NCBI RefSeq assembly: GCF_023573145.1
Contig: NZ_CP097636.1
Coordinates: forward strand, 1,736,001 to 1,800,000
Length of the DNA stretch: 64,000 nt
Reading direction: 5' to 3'
DNA from: Aquincola tertiaricarbonis
GTDB lineage: Bacteria; Pseudomonadota; Gammaproteobacteria; Burkholderiales; Burkholderiaceae_C
Positions 1-7,174 of this stretch are shown here, piece after piece (the stretch's first letter is position 1; each line of letters opens with the position of its first letter). Position numbers and translations under genes: made by a program. Under the pieces are notes generated by a model. That model had not been told where the DNA came from. It searched no databases and saw nothing but the letters and a program-made list of their open reading frames with translations.

Positions 1-242
1 TTCACCGGCTTGCCGGCGTGCCAGCCGCTGTCGGGGGTGTAGTCGATCCAGACGTCCTGGAAAGCCTGGTCGTCCAGTTCGCCGCCCCACCAGGTGCCCT
101 GGGTAGGCTGGAAGATCCAGGTGCGCTGCTGCTCGTCCAGCGAAGCGCAGCCGGCCGCCACCGCGGCCATGAACAACAAACCGAACAACTGGGCCCAACC
201 GTGGCGGCGCAGCCCTGAGACTACCTGGACGACCTGACGCAT
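1..242 (-). CDS. Alpha/beta-hydrolase-like lipoprotein, 5' part only
   Basis: This gene is cut by the left edge; only its first 80 codons are present. The ATG at 242 opens MRQVVQVVSG, a hydrophobic stretch follows, and a lipobox-like AAGC near residue 32 suggests an outer- or inner-membrane lipoprotein. The mature start (ASLDEQQRTWIFQP) followed by a conserved TWWGG segment resembles the N-terminus of exported alpha/beta hydrolases common in Burkholderiales, as I remember that family. The catalytic triad would lie outside the window, so the enzyme class is inference. It is transcribed leftwards, away from the repeat-bearing gap that separates it from the aer-like receptor gene. Confidence 0.6.
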   Translation of the reverse strand, partial: MRQVVQVVSGLRRHGWAQLFGLLFMAAVAAGCASLDEQQRTWIFQPTQGTWWGGELDDQAFQDVWIDYTPDSGWHAGKPV

Positions 243-366
243 GGGCCGCGATGCTTGCACAGACCGTGCCGGTCGAGCCAGAGAAAAGCCTATTGCCCGC
301 AGGCTCTACCGGAATTGCCGTGGCGTTTGCATGCGCGCAATCTGGTGACCGGTTGTGCCGCTGCGG

Positions 367-467
367 TGCGCAGCGAGCTCGGGAGCCCAGGGGGTTCCGC
401 CGTCGGGCCGCCCCAAGGCGGAACGCGCCCTCTCGGGGGGCAGCGAGCGCAGCGAGCTTGGGGGCCG
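367..467. repeat. GC-rich palindromic intergenic repeat, copy 1
   Basis: The segment just beyond the stop codon of the aer-like gene carries the module CCCCCAAGCTCGCTGCGCTC in reverse orientation at about 441-464, preceded by a CCGCCCCAAGGCGG palindrome. The same module occurs at 5008-5030 and 9731-9755. The rest of the 243-470 gap holds no gene that I can support. Confidence 0.65.
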
Positions 468-470
468 GAT

Positions 471-2018
471 TCAGGCTCGCGCGCGGAACACCGACACCGC
501 TTCCACCAGGTGGTGGGCCTGGTTGCTCAGGCTGTTGGCGGCGGCGGCGGATTGCTCCACCAGGGCCGCGTTCTGCTGGGTGTTGCGGTCCAGCAGGCTG
601 ACGGCCTCGCTCATCTGGCCGATGCCCACCGTCTGTTCGCGGGTGGCCTCGCTGATCGCGTCGACCAGCGCCTGCACTTCGCGCACCTGGCCCATGATCT
701 TGTCCATCGCCTGGCTGGCATGCACCACCTGGCGCTCGCCGTCCTGCACACGCTCCACGCTGGTGCTGATCAGCGCGCGGATCTCCTTGGCGGCCTGCGC
801 GCTGCGCTGGGCCAGGCTGCGCACCTCGCCGGCCACCACGGCGAAGCCGCGGCCCTGCTCGCCGGCGCGCGCGGCTTCCACCGCCGCATTCAGCGCCAGG
901 ATGTTGGTCTGGAAGGCGATGCCGTCGATCACCTCGATGATCTCGCCGATCTGCTTGCTGCTGGCGGTGATGCCCTGCATGGTGCTGGTGACGCGCTGCA
1001 CCACCTCGCCGCCTTCCGCGGCGGCGGCGCTGGCGCCCGACGAAAGCTCGGCGGCGCGCTTGGCGGCATCGGCGTTGTTGCGCACGATGGAGCTCATCTC
1101 CTCCATCGACGCGGCGCTTTCCTCCAGGCTGGCGGCGGCCTGCTCGGTGCGGTCGCTGAGGTCGGTGTTGCCCTGGGCGATCTCGCCGCTGGCCTGTTCC
1201 ACCGTCACCACCTGTTCGGCCACGTCGTCGATGATCCAGCGCAGCATCAGCCCCAGTTGGTTGAGCGAGCGCAGCGTCAGGCCCACCTCGTCCACCCGGT
1301 CAAACGCCAGGGTGCCCACCTCGCCGCTGGCCACGCGGCGCGCCTGGGCGGCCACCCGCTCCAGCGGCCGGCTGACCTGCGATTCCTGCAGCCAGAGCGC
1401 GGCGCCGGCCAGCACGCCGATCACCGGTGCGGCCACCGGCAGCGCCGACAGCCCGGCGGCGGCGCCCACGGCGCCGATGCTGCCCAGCGCCATGCCCAGC
1501 ATCGGCAGGCGCAGGCGCCAGCGTACCGGCATCGTCTTGTGCAGCGTGGTGATGGCGGCCCAGCCGCGGCGCACGATCACGCCCTTGTGGAAGGCGCGGT
1601 TGCCGGCGCGGCCCTCGCGGAAATCGGCATACAGCGCCTCGGCGGCCTTCACCTCGTCGGCCGGCGCGTGGGTGCGCACCGAGAGGTAGCCCACCGTCTT
1701 GCCCTGGCGGATCACCGGGGTGGCGTTGGCCTTGACCCAGTAGTGGTCGCCGTTGTTGCGGCGGTTCTTGACCAGACCGGTCCAGGAATCGCCGTCTTTC
1801 AGCGTGGCCCACATGTCGGCGAAGGCCTGGGTGGGCATGTCGGGGTGGCGCACGAGGTTGTGCGGCTGGCCCACGATGTCCTTTTCAGCGAAGCCGCTGA
1901 CGGCCACGAAGGCGGCGTTGGCGTAGGTGATGCGGCCCTTGCAGTCGGTGGTCGACATCAGGGTCGCATCCGCCGGGAATTGGAACTCGCGCTGGGTGAC
2001 CGGTAGGTTGGTACGCAT
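471..2018 (-). CDS. aer: Aer-type PAS-domain chemoreceptor
   Basis: This 515-residue receptor probably senses redox state or energy status and signals through CheA/CheW. The first 115 or so residues form a PAS domain (MRTNLPVTQREF, then a GRITYANAAFVAVSGF core). Two hydrophobic stretches near residues 150-190 anchor it, and a HAMP-like linker follows. The signalling hairpin tip is clear near residue 360 (IAFQTNILALNAAVEAARAG, then GRGFAVVAGEVRSLAQRSA). The start at 2018 is preferred over the ATG seven codons upstream because GAGAGG lies at ribosome-binding distance and the MRTNLPVT N-terminus is typical of Aer proteins. It ends in a normal tail with no CheR-tethering pentapeptide. Confidence 0.9.
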   Translation of the reverse strand: MRTNLPVTQREFQFPADATLMSTTDCKGRITYANAAFVAVSGFAEKDIVGQPHNLVRHPDMPTQAFADMWATLKDGDSWTGLVKNRRNNGDHYWVKANATPVIRQGKTVGYLSVRTHAPADEVKAAEALYADFREGRAGNRAFHKGVIVRRGWAAITTLHKTMPVRWRLRLPMLGMALGSIGAVGAAAGLSALPVAAPVIGVLAGAALWLQESQVSRPLERVAAQARRVASGEVGTLAFDRVDEVGLTLRSLNQLGLMLRWIIDDVAEQVVTVEQASGEIAQGNTDLSDRTEQAAASLEESAASMEEMSSIVRNNADAAKRAAELSSGASAAAAEGGEVVQRVTSTMQGITASSKQIGEIIEVIDGIAFQTNILALNAAVEAARAGEQGRGFAVVAGEVRSLAQRSAQAAKEIRALISTSVERVQDGERQVVHASQAMDKIMGQVREVQALVDAISEATREQTVGIGQMSEAVSLLDRNTQQNAALVEQSAAAANSLSNQAHHLVEAVSVFRARA

Positions 2019-2111
2019 GGGCCTCTCGGGTAACGACATCTTGCTGCCATGAATGGGTTTTCCCCATTGGCACTACGGATATCGGCCCCGGTTCCCACCG
2101 GTTTAGGTGAA

Positions 2112-2669
2112 TTATGACAGTCGGTGTGTGCGGTGCGGCTCGCGGCTCAGGCGCTTCGCGATCCGGCGGCCGAAGTTGGAGAGCGTGCAGTGCTCGCCGT
2201 GGCCGACGATGACGCCGGCCTCCGGCTCGTCGATCGCATCACCGCCGTCCACCGGCATGCCCAGTGCGCGCAATACCTGCACGCCCTCGCCGGTGGCGGC
2301 CAGCGTCTTGCCTTCGTTGTAGGCGTCCTGCACGAACTGCAGCGCCTCGTCGCTGAGCTGCAGGGTTTCAGCGCAGAACAGGCCGGAGGGCACGCACACG
2401 GCGTCGAACGCCTCGGCCGAAACCTGGCCCACCGTGTGGTCGGGCGCCAGCAGGCCGCCGAGCTGGCTGCTGACCGGAGCCAGCTGCGGCGCCACCAGCT
2501 GCACCTGCGCGCCGGCGCGGTCGAGTTCGGCGATCAGGCGCGCCACGCACAGCGCATCCACGCCATCGTCGATCAGCATCGCCACCCGCCAGGCATGCGG
2601 GGCCGGCAGCCGCGCGGCAGCGGTGCCGCGGGCGGTGTTGCGTTGGACATGGGCAGGTTCGAAGTTCAT
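2112..2669 (-). CDS. DJ-1/PfpI-fold protein like the C-terminal domain of large catalases
   Basis: The 185-residue product has a class I glutamine-amidotransferase-like fold (WRVAMLIDDGVDALCVARLI near residue 27; AFDAVCVPSGL near 108). It resembles the flavodoxin-like tail of clade 2 catalases such as KatE rather than active DJ-1/PfpI enzymes: the nucleophile elbow that normally carries cysteine reads KTLAATGEGVQVL. No catalase core adjoins it, so it is a free-standing tail domain. A catalytic function is doubtful; a chaperone-like or stress role is inference. It lies 93 bp upstream of the aer-like gene on the same strand and diverges from creB. Confidence 0.72.
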   Translation of the reverse strand: MNFEPAHVQRNTARGTAAARLPAPHAWRVAMLIDDGVDALCVARLIAELDRAGAQVQLVAPQLAPVSSQLGGLLAPDHTVGQVSAEAFDAVCVPSGLFCAETLQLSDEALQFVQDAYNEGKTLAATGEGVQVLRALGMPVDGGDAIDEPEAGVIVGHGEHCTLSNFGRRIAKRLSREPHRTHRLS

Positions 2670-2870
2670 GCGGCGTACTCCTGTCTGTCTGTAGCGCGGC
2701 CGCAGCCAGCGCGATCACGCAAGACTAAGGGTCTGCCCGGGGTCCGACTGTCGGGCCGCCGCGCCCGGCTTTGTAGGACGTTGCCGACTGTTTGCGGCGG
2801 TGCAGCAACGAGGGTGGAGCGCCTCGCCCGCCTATCATCGCCAGCCAATTCCCCCTGAGCTCCCTGACAA

Positions 2871-3560
2871 GTGGCGCACCGCATCCTGCTGCTGGAAGAC
2901 GAACAAGCCATTGCCGACACGCTGATCTACAGCCTGCGCAGCGAAGGCTTCGAAGTGGCCCACGTGACGCTGGTGCGCGACGCGCTGGCGGCCTTTGCCC
3001 ACCAGGCGCCGGACCTGGCCATCCTGGACGTGGGCCTGCCCGACGGCAACGGCTTTGACGTCTGCCGTGCCATCCGCAAGACCAGCGAACTGCCCATCCT
3101 CTTCCTGACCGCGCGCAGCGAAGAGATCGACCGCATCCTGGGCCTGGAGCTGGGCGCCGACGATTACGTGAGCAAACCCTTCTCGCCGCGCGAGGTGGGC
3201 GCGCGGGTCAAGGCCATCTTGCGGCGCAGCGCCGTGCGTGCGGCCGCGCCGGCTGCGGCGGACGCAGAGGCCGCGCCGCTGCTGCAGCTGGACGAAGGCG
3301 CGCAGCGCATCCGCTGCGCCGGCCAGTGGCTGGCCCTCACGCGCTATGAGTTCCGGCTGTTGGCCACGCTGCTGCGGCGCCCGCAGCGCATCTTCTCGCG
3401 CGCCGAGCTGATGAACCTGGTGTGGGACGACGCGCCCGACACCGCGGACCGCACGGTGGACGCCCACATCCGGCTGGTGCGCGCCAAGCTGCGCGAAGCC
3501 GGCGCCAGTGCCGAGCTGATCCAGACCCATCGCCACATGGGTTACTCGCTCAGGGCCTGA
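2871..3560 (+). CDS. creB: OmpR-family response regulator CreB
   Basis: A 229-residue two-domain regulator. The receiver has the acidic pair E9/D10 and the phosphoacceptor D53 (LAILDVGLPDGNG); the switch region reads LFLTARSEEIDR and the conserved lysine lies in YVSKPF. The C-terminal winged-helix domain (about 135-229) ends in the usual DAHIRLVRAKLREAG and HRHMGYSL motifs. It is assigned as CreB because a CreC-like kinase follows after one base and creD lies downstream. The start is a GTG with only weak ribosome-binding sequence. In enterobacteria CreBC responds to fermentation and growth phase and controls genes through cre-tag sites; whether that applies here is inference. Confidence 0.85.
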   Translation: MAHRILLLEDEQAIADTLIYSLRSEGFEVAHVTLVRDALAAFAHQAPDLAILDVGLPDGNGFDVCRAIRKTSELPILFLTARSEEIDRILGLELGADDYVSKPFSPREVGARVKAILRRSAVRAAAPAAADAEAAPLLQLDEGAQRIRCAGQWLALTRYEFRLLATLLRRPQRIFSRAELMNLVWDDAPDTADRTVDAHIRLVRAKLREAGASAELIQTHRHMGYSLRA

Positions 3561-3561
3561 G

Positions 3562-5001
3562 TTGCGCATCGGTCTTCGCCTGCTGCTGGGCTTTTTTCTG
3601 GTGCTGGGCCTGGCGCTGTTCGTGGTGCTGCGGGTGTTCCTTGAAGAGGTCAAGCCCGGCACCCGGCTGGCGATGGAAGACAGCCTGGTGGACACGGCCT
3701 ACAGCCTGGCCCAGCTGGCCGCGCCCGACCTGAAGGCCGGCACCATCGCCAGCGGGCCGTTCGCCCAGGCCATGCGCGCGCTGCCCACCCTCCAGCCCGA
3801 CGCCAACCTCTGGGGCTTCCACAAGGACCGCATCCACACCCGCGTCAGCATCACCGATGCGCGCGGCATCGTCGTGTTCGACACCCGCGAAGCGGCGGTG
3901 GGCGAAGACCATTCGCGCTGGAACGACGTGTACAAGACCCTGCGCGGCCAGTACGGCGCCCGTTCCAGCGCCGAAAGCCCCGACCAGCCCGACAGCACCG
4001 TGATGCACGTGGCCGCGCCGGTGCGCGATGGCGGCCGCATCATCGGCGTGCTCACCGTGTCGCGGCCCAATGCCACGCTGGAGCCCTACATCCAGCGCAG
4101 CCGCAACCGCATCCTGGCCTGGTCATGGGGGCTGCTGGGCATTTCGCTGGCCATCGGCCTGCTGTTCACCTGGTGGATGGTCAGCTCACTGTCGCGGCTG
4201 CGGGGCTATGCCCTTGCCGTGGCGCAGGGCGAGCGTGCCGAGCTGCCGCGCATGGGGCGCCTGTCGGGCAACACCGAGTTCACCGACCTGGCCCAGGCGG
4301 TGGAACGCATGCGCCTGAAGCTCGAAGACAAGGCCTATGTCGAGCGCTACGTGCACACGCTGACGCATGAGCTCAAGAGCCCGCTGGCGGCCATCCGCGG
4401 CGCGGCCGAGCTGTTGCAGTCGCCGATGCCCGAGGCCGACCGCCAGCGCTTTGCCGGCAACATCGAACGCCAGACCGAGCGGCTGCAGCAGCTGATCGAC
4501 CAGCTGCTGGGCCTGGCCGACGTGGAGCAGATGCGCCAGCTGCGCGACGTGGAAAGCGTGGACCTGGCCGCGCTCACGCGCGAGGTGCTGCAGGCGCTGG
4601 AGCCGCGGCTGCGCCTGCAGGGCCTGCAGGTGGCCGACCGGCTGGGCAGCGGCCAGAGCCTGCGCGGCAACCGCTTCCTGCTGCGCCAGGCCCTGCACAA
4701 CCTGCTGGATAACGCGATCGACTTCTCGCCCCCGGGCGGCCTGCTCACGCTGGGCCTGGTGCGTGAAGGCAGCCAGCTGCTGTGGACCCTGCGCGACCAG
4801 GGCCCGGGCGTGCCCGACTATGCGCTGGGCCGCATCTTCGAGCGCTTTTATTCGCTGCCGCGCGGCGAGGGGCGGGACAAGAGCACCGGCCTGGGCCTGT
4901 GCTTCGTGCAGGAGGTGAGCGGCCTGCACGGGGGTGAGCTGCGGGTCGAAAACGTGGAGGGCCCGCGCGGCTGCTGCGTCACCTGGCGGCTGCCCGGCTG
5001 A
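3562..5001 (+). CDS. creC: Sensor histidine kinase CreC
   Basis: The 479-residue inner-membrane kinase pairs with CreB; the genes are one base apart. A first membrane segment lies near residues 6-26, a periplasmic sensor domain near 27-185, and a second membrane segment near 187-211 (LLGISLAIGLLFTWWMV). After a HAMP linker, the phosphorylated histidine is H269 (HTLTHELKSPLAAIRGAAEL). The ATP-binding lobe shows the N box (NLLDNAIDFSPPGG) and the G boxes (DQGPGVPD, STGLGLCFVQEV). The TTG start is inferred from tight spacing to creB. Downstream transcription into creD would have to cross a GC-rich repeat. Confidence 0.87.
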   Translation: MRIGLRLLLGFFLVLGLALFVVLRVFLEEVKPGTRLAMEDSLVDTAYSLAQLAAPDLKAGTIASGPFAQAMRALPTLQPDANLWGFHKDRIHTRVSITDARGIVVFDTREAAVGEDHSRWNDVYKTLRGQYGARSSAESPDQPDSTVMHVAAPVRDGGRIIGVLTVSRPNATLEPYIQRSRNRILAWSWGLLGISLAIGLLFTWWMVSSLSRLRGYALAVAQGERAELPRMGRLSGNTEFTDLAQAVERMRLKLEDKAYVERYVHTLTHELKSPLAAIRGAAELLQSPMPEADRQRFAGNIERQTERLQQLIDQLLGLADVEQMRQLRDVESVDLAALTREVLQALEPRLRLQGLQVADRLGSGQSLRGNRFLLRQALHNLLDNAIDFSPPGGLLTLGLVREGSQLLWTLRDQGPGVPDYALGRIFERFYSLPRGEGRDKSTGLGLCFVQEVSGLHGGELRVENVEGPRGCCVTWRLPG

Positions 5002-5007
5002 TGCCTG

Positions 5008-5098
5008 CCCCCAAGCTCGCTGCGCTCGCGCCCCCCCAGGGGGGATCTCAGTCCCTTGGGGCGGCCCGGCGGGACTGAGCCCCCCAACGCGGCGGGGG
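5008..5098. repeat. GC-rich palindromic intergenic repeat, copy 2
   Basis: It begins seven bases after the creC stop with CCCCCAAGCTCGCTGCGCTC and continues with a long imperfect palindrome (CTCAGTCCC against GGGACTGAG, at about 5047-5085). It shares the module found at 441-464 and 9731-9755. The position between creC and creD could give it a role in termination or mRNA 3'-end stability, which is inference. Confidence 0.65.
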
Positions 5099-5110
5099 TA
5101 CCGCCGCCAT

Positions 5111-5126
5111 TTCACATTCGCTGCAC
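5111..5126 (+). promoter_or_regulatory. Candidate CreB-binding site (cre-tag) upstream of creD
   Basis: The sequence TTCACATTCGCTGCAC matches the enterobacterial cre-tag, TTCAC-N6-TTCAC, in 9 of 10 fixed positions. It lies 67 bp before the creD start codon, between the repeat and the gene. The match and position fit a CreB-activated creD promoter separate from the creBC transcript. Only sequence likeness supports this. Confidence 0.5.
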
Positions 5127-5193
5127 ATGGCCTGCGCGGCGGCTTCGCAGGGGTTTTCAAGAATCGTTGCGTCACCCTGAGACGGAACGAACC

Positions 5194-6564
5194 ATGAACA
5201 AATACCCCTTGCTGAGCAAGCTGCTGCTCGTCGCATTGCTGATGGCCCTGCTGGCCATTCCACTGGCGCTGGTGCGCGAGGTGATTGCCGAGCGCAGCGC
5301 CTACCGGCAGCAGGCCGCCGCGGAGGTGGCCCGCGCCCATGCCGGCCCGCAGACCCTCACCGGCCCGTTGCTCTGGCTGCCGTACACCGAAACGTATCTG
5401 CGCAAGGTCAAGGTGGAGGGCAAGGTCGGCGCCACGCGTGAAGAGCTGGTGTCCGTCGAGCGGGTGTCCGTGCAGTTCCCGAAAACGCAGGACAGCCGCA
5501 GCCGCCTGGCCACCGAAACGCGCTGGCGGGGCATCTTCCCGGTCACGGTGTACACCAGCCAGCACGCCAGCACCGGCCGCTTCATGTGGGGCGAGGTCAC
5601 GCCCCGGCAGCCCGGCGGCCGCATCACCCTGGGCCAGCCCCTGCTGCTGATGGGCGTGAGCGACACACGGGGCCTGCTGGCCGCCCCCCAGTTGCGCCTG
5701 CCCGGCCGCACGCTGGCCGTGGAGCAGGCGCCGGCCAGCAGCCCGCTGCCGCTGGCAGCGCGGGTGGACCCGGCCCTGCTGAAGGCGGGTGCCGCGCTGG
5801 ATGTTGCAGTTGACTTCGAGCTGGCGGGCACCGGCAGCATCGGCTGGGTGCCGCTGGCCGACGACAGCAGCGTCACGCTGACCTCGTCCTGGCCGCACCC
5901 CAGCTTCGGGGGCGACTTCCTGCCGCGCACCCGCAGCGTCACCGCCAGCGGCTTCGAAGCCACCTGGCGGGTCTCGTCGCTCTCCAGCCGGGCGCAGTCG
6001 CAATTCCAGGAAGACCCTCGTGCCGACAGCCTGCCCTCGCACACGGTCGAGCAGTTCTCGGTGTCGCTGGGCGACCCGGTCGACGTCTATCGCCTGACCG
6101 AGCGCGCCACCAAGTACGCCGGCATGTTCATCGTGCTCACCTTCGCCGCTTTCTTCGTGCTGGAGATGGTGCGCCGCTGGCGCATCCATCCGATGCAGTA
6201 CCTGATGATCGGCGCCGCACTGGTGCTGTTCTTCCTGCTGCTGCTCTCGCTGTCCGAACACATGGACTTCGCAGTCGCCTATGGCCTGGCCAGCACCGGC
6301 TGCATCGCGCTGCTGGGCCACTACCTGCGCCATGTGCTCGGCGGCTGGCGCCCGGGCCTGGGCATGAGCGGGCTGCTGGTCGCGCTGTATGGCGTGCTCT
6401 ACGGCATCCTGGTGTCGGAAGACAACGCGCTGATGATGGGCTCGCTGCTGCTGTTCGGGGTGCTCGCCGCCATCATGGTGGCCACCCGCCGGCTTGACTG
6501 GTACAGCGTGATGCGGCCTGAGCCGGTACCGGCCAGCCCCGGCCTGGAACAGCACAGCGCCTGA
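5194..6564 (+). CDS. creD: Inner-membrane protein CreD
   Basis: A 456-residue polytopic protein, close to the roughly 450 residues of known CreD. An N-terminal membrane helix (about 9-30) is followed by a large periplasmic domain of about 280 residues and a cluster of membrane segments in the last third (FIVLTFAAFFVLEMV onward). The start at 5194 is chosen because MNKYPLLSKLLLVALLMALL is a typical CreD N-terminus; the frame is open further upstream but runs through the repeat. CreD is the classical output of CreBC and has been linked to envelope and beta-lactam phenotypes in other bacteria; its biochemical activity is unknown. Confidence 0.88.
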   Translation: MNKYPLLSKLLLVALLMALLAIPLALVREVIAERSAYRQQAAAEVARAHAGPQTLTGPLLWLPYTETYLRKVKVEGKVGATREELVSVERVSVQFPKTQDSRSRLATETRWRGIFPVTVYTSQHASTGRFMWGEVTPRQPGGRITLGQPLLLMGVSDTRGLLAAPQLRLPGRTLAVEQAPASSPLPLAARVDPALLKAGAALDVAVDFELAGTGSIGWVPLADDSSVTLTSSWPHPSFGGDFLPRTRSVTASGFEATWRVSSLSSRAQSQFQEDPRADSLPSHTVEQFSVSLGDPVDVYRLTERATKYAGMFIVLTFAAFFVLEMVRRWRIHPMQYLMIGAALVLFFLLLLSLSEHMDFAVAYGLASTGCIALLGHYLRHVLGGWRPGLGMSGLLVALYGVLYGILVSEDNALMMGSLLLFGVLAAIMVATRRLDWYSVMRPEPVPASPGLEQHSA

Positions 6565-6577
6565 GGCCCGGAGTCCC

Positions 6578-7174
6578 ATGGCCACCTACCTGCACTTTGC
6601 CCCGGCCCTGGCGCTGGCCGGCGCGGTCTGCGGCGTGATGGCTGATGCCGACATGCTGCTGTACGTGCTGCACATCGACGACTACGGCGGCACCTACGGC
6701 CACCGCGGCTTCACCCACTCCATCGGCTTTGCGCTGCTGGTGGGCGCGCTCGGGGCGGCGCTGGCCGGGCGCCGGCCGGGGCGCAGCCGCTGGCTGACGG
6801 CGGCCTATCTGGCGCTGTGCACCGCCTCGCACCCGCTGCTGGACGGGTTGATCGACCGCGGCATCTGCAACGCCTGGCTCTGGCCGCTGGACGGCGCCCG
6901 CCACTGCCTGCCCTGGCGTCCCGTGCCCATGCGGGGCGTGCCGCTGTTCGGGCTCGACCGGCTGCTGCAGGAGTTGCGGTGGATCGGGCTGCCGTTGCTG
7001 CTGCTGGCCGGCGCCGGGGTGGTGCTGCGCCGGGCGCTCAGCGGCCGCGCAGGAAGAGCGCGTCCAGCTCGCGCATGCCCAGCTGGCGCCAGGTCGGGCG
7101 ACCGTGGTTGCACTGGTCGGCGCGCTCGGTGCGCTCCATGTCGCGCAGCAGCGCGTTCATCTCGTCGAGCGTGA
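6578..7174 (+). CDS. YdjM/DUF457-like membrane-bound metal-dependent hydrolase family protein
   Basis: The 198-residue reading frame begins 13 bp after creD. It carries the family hallmarks: an early MADADMLLY segment, the HRGFTHS motif, ASHPLLDGL, a WPLDGARHCLPWRPVP block, and several membrane segments. It is short at the N-terminus compared with relatives. The last 45 or so residues, from about residue 154, are arginine- and alanine-rich and overlap the 3' end of mutL on the other strand by 137 bp; they do not look like the family and probably reflect a lost stop codon. Function of the family is poorly known. Confidence 0.72.
   Translation: MATYLHFAPALALAGAVCGVMADADMLLYVLHIDDYGGTYGHRGFTHSIGFALLVGALGAALAGRRPGRSRWLTAAYLALCTASHPLLDGLIDRGICNAWLWPLDGARHCLPWRPVPMRGVPLFGLDRLLQELRWIGLPLLLLAGAGVVLRRALSGRAGRARPARACPAGARSGDRGCTGRRARCAPCRAAARSSRRA

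Noticed and set aside
4186..6585. A 799-codon minus-strand open frame across creC and creD
   Set aside because: Both plus-strand genes are clearly recognised, and the antisense translation is low-complexity. The frame crosses the intergenic repeat as well.
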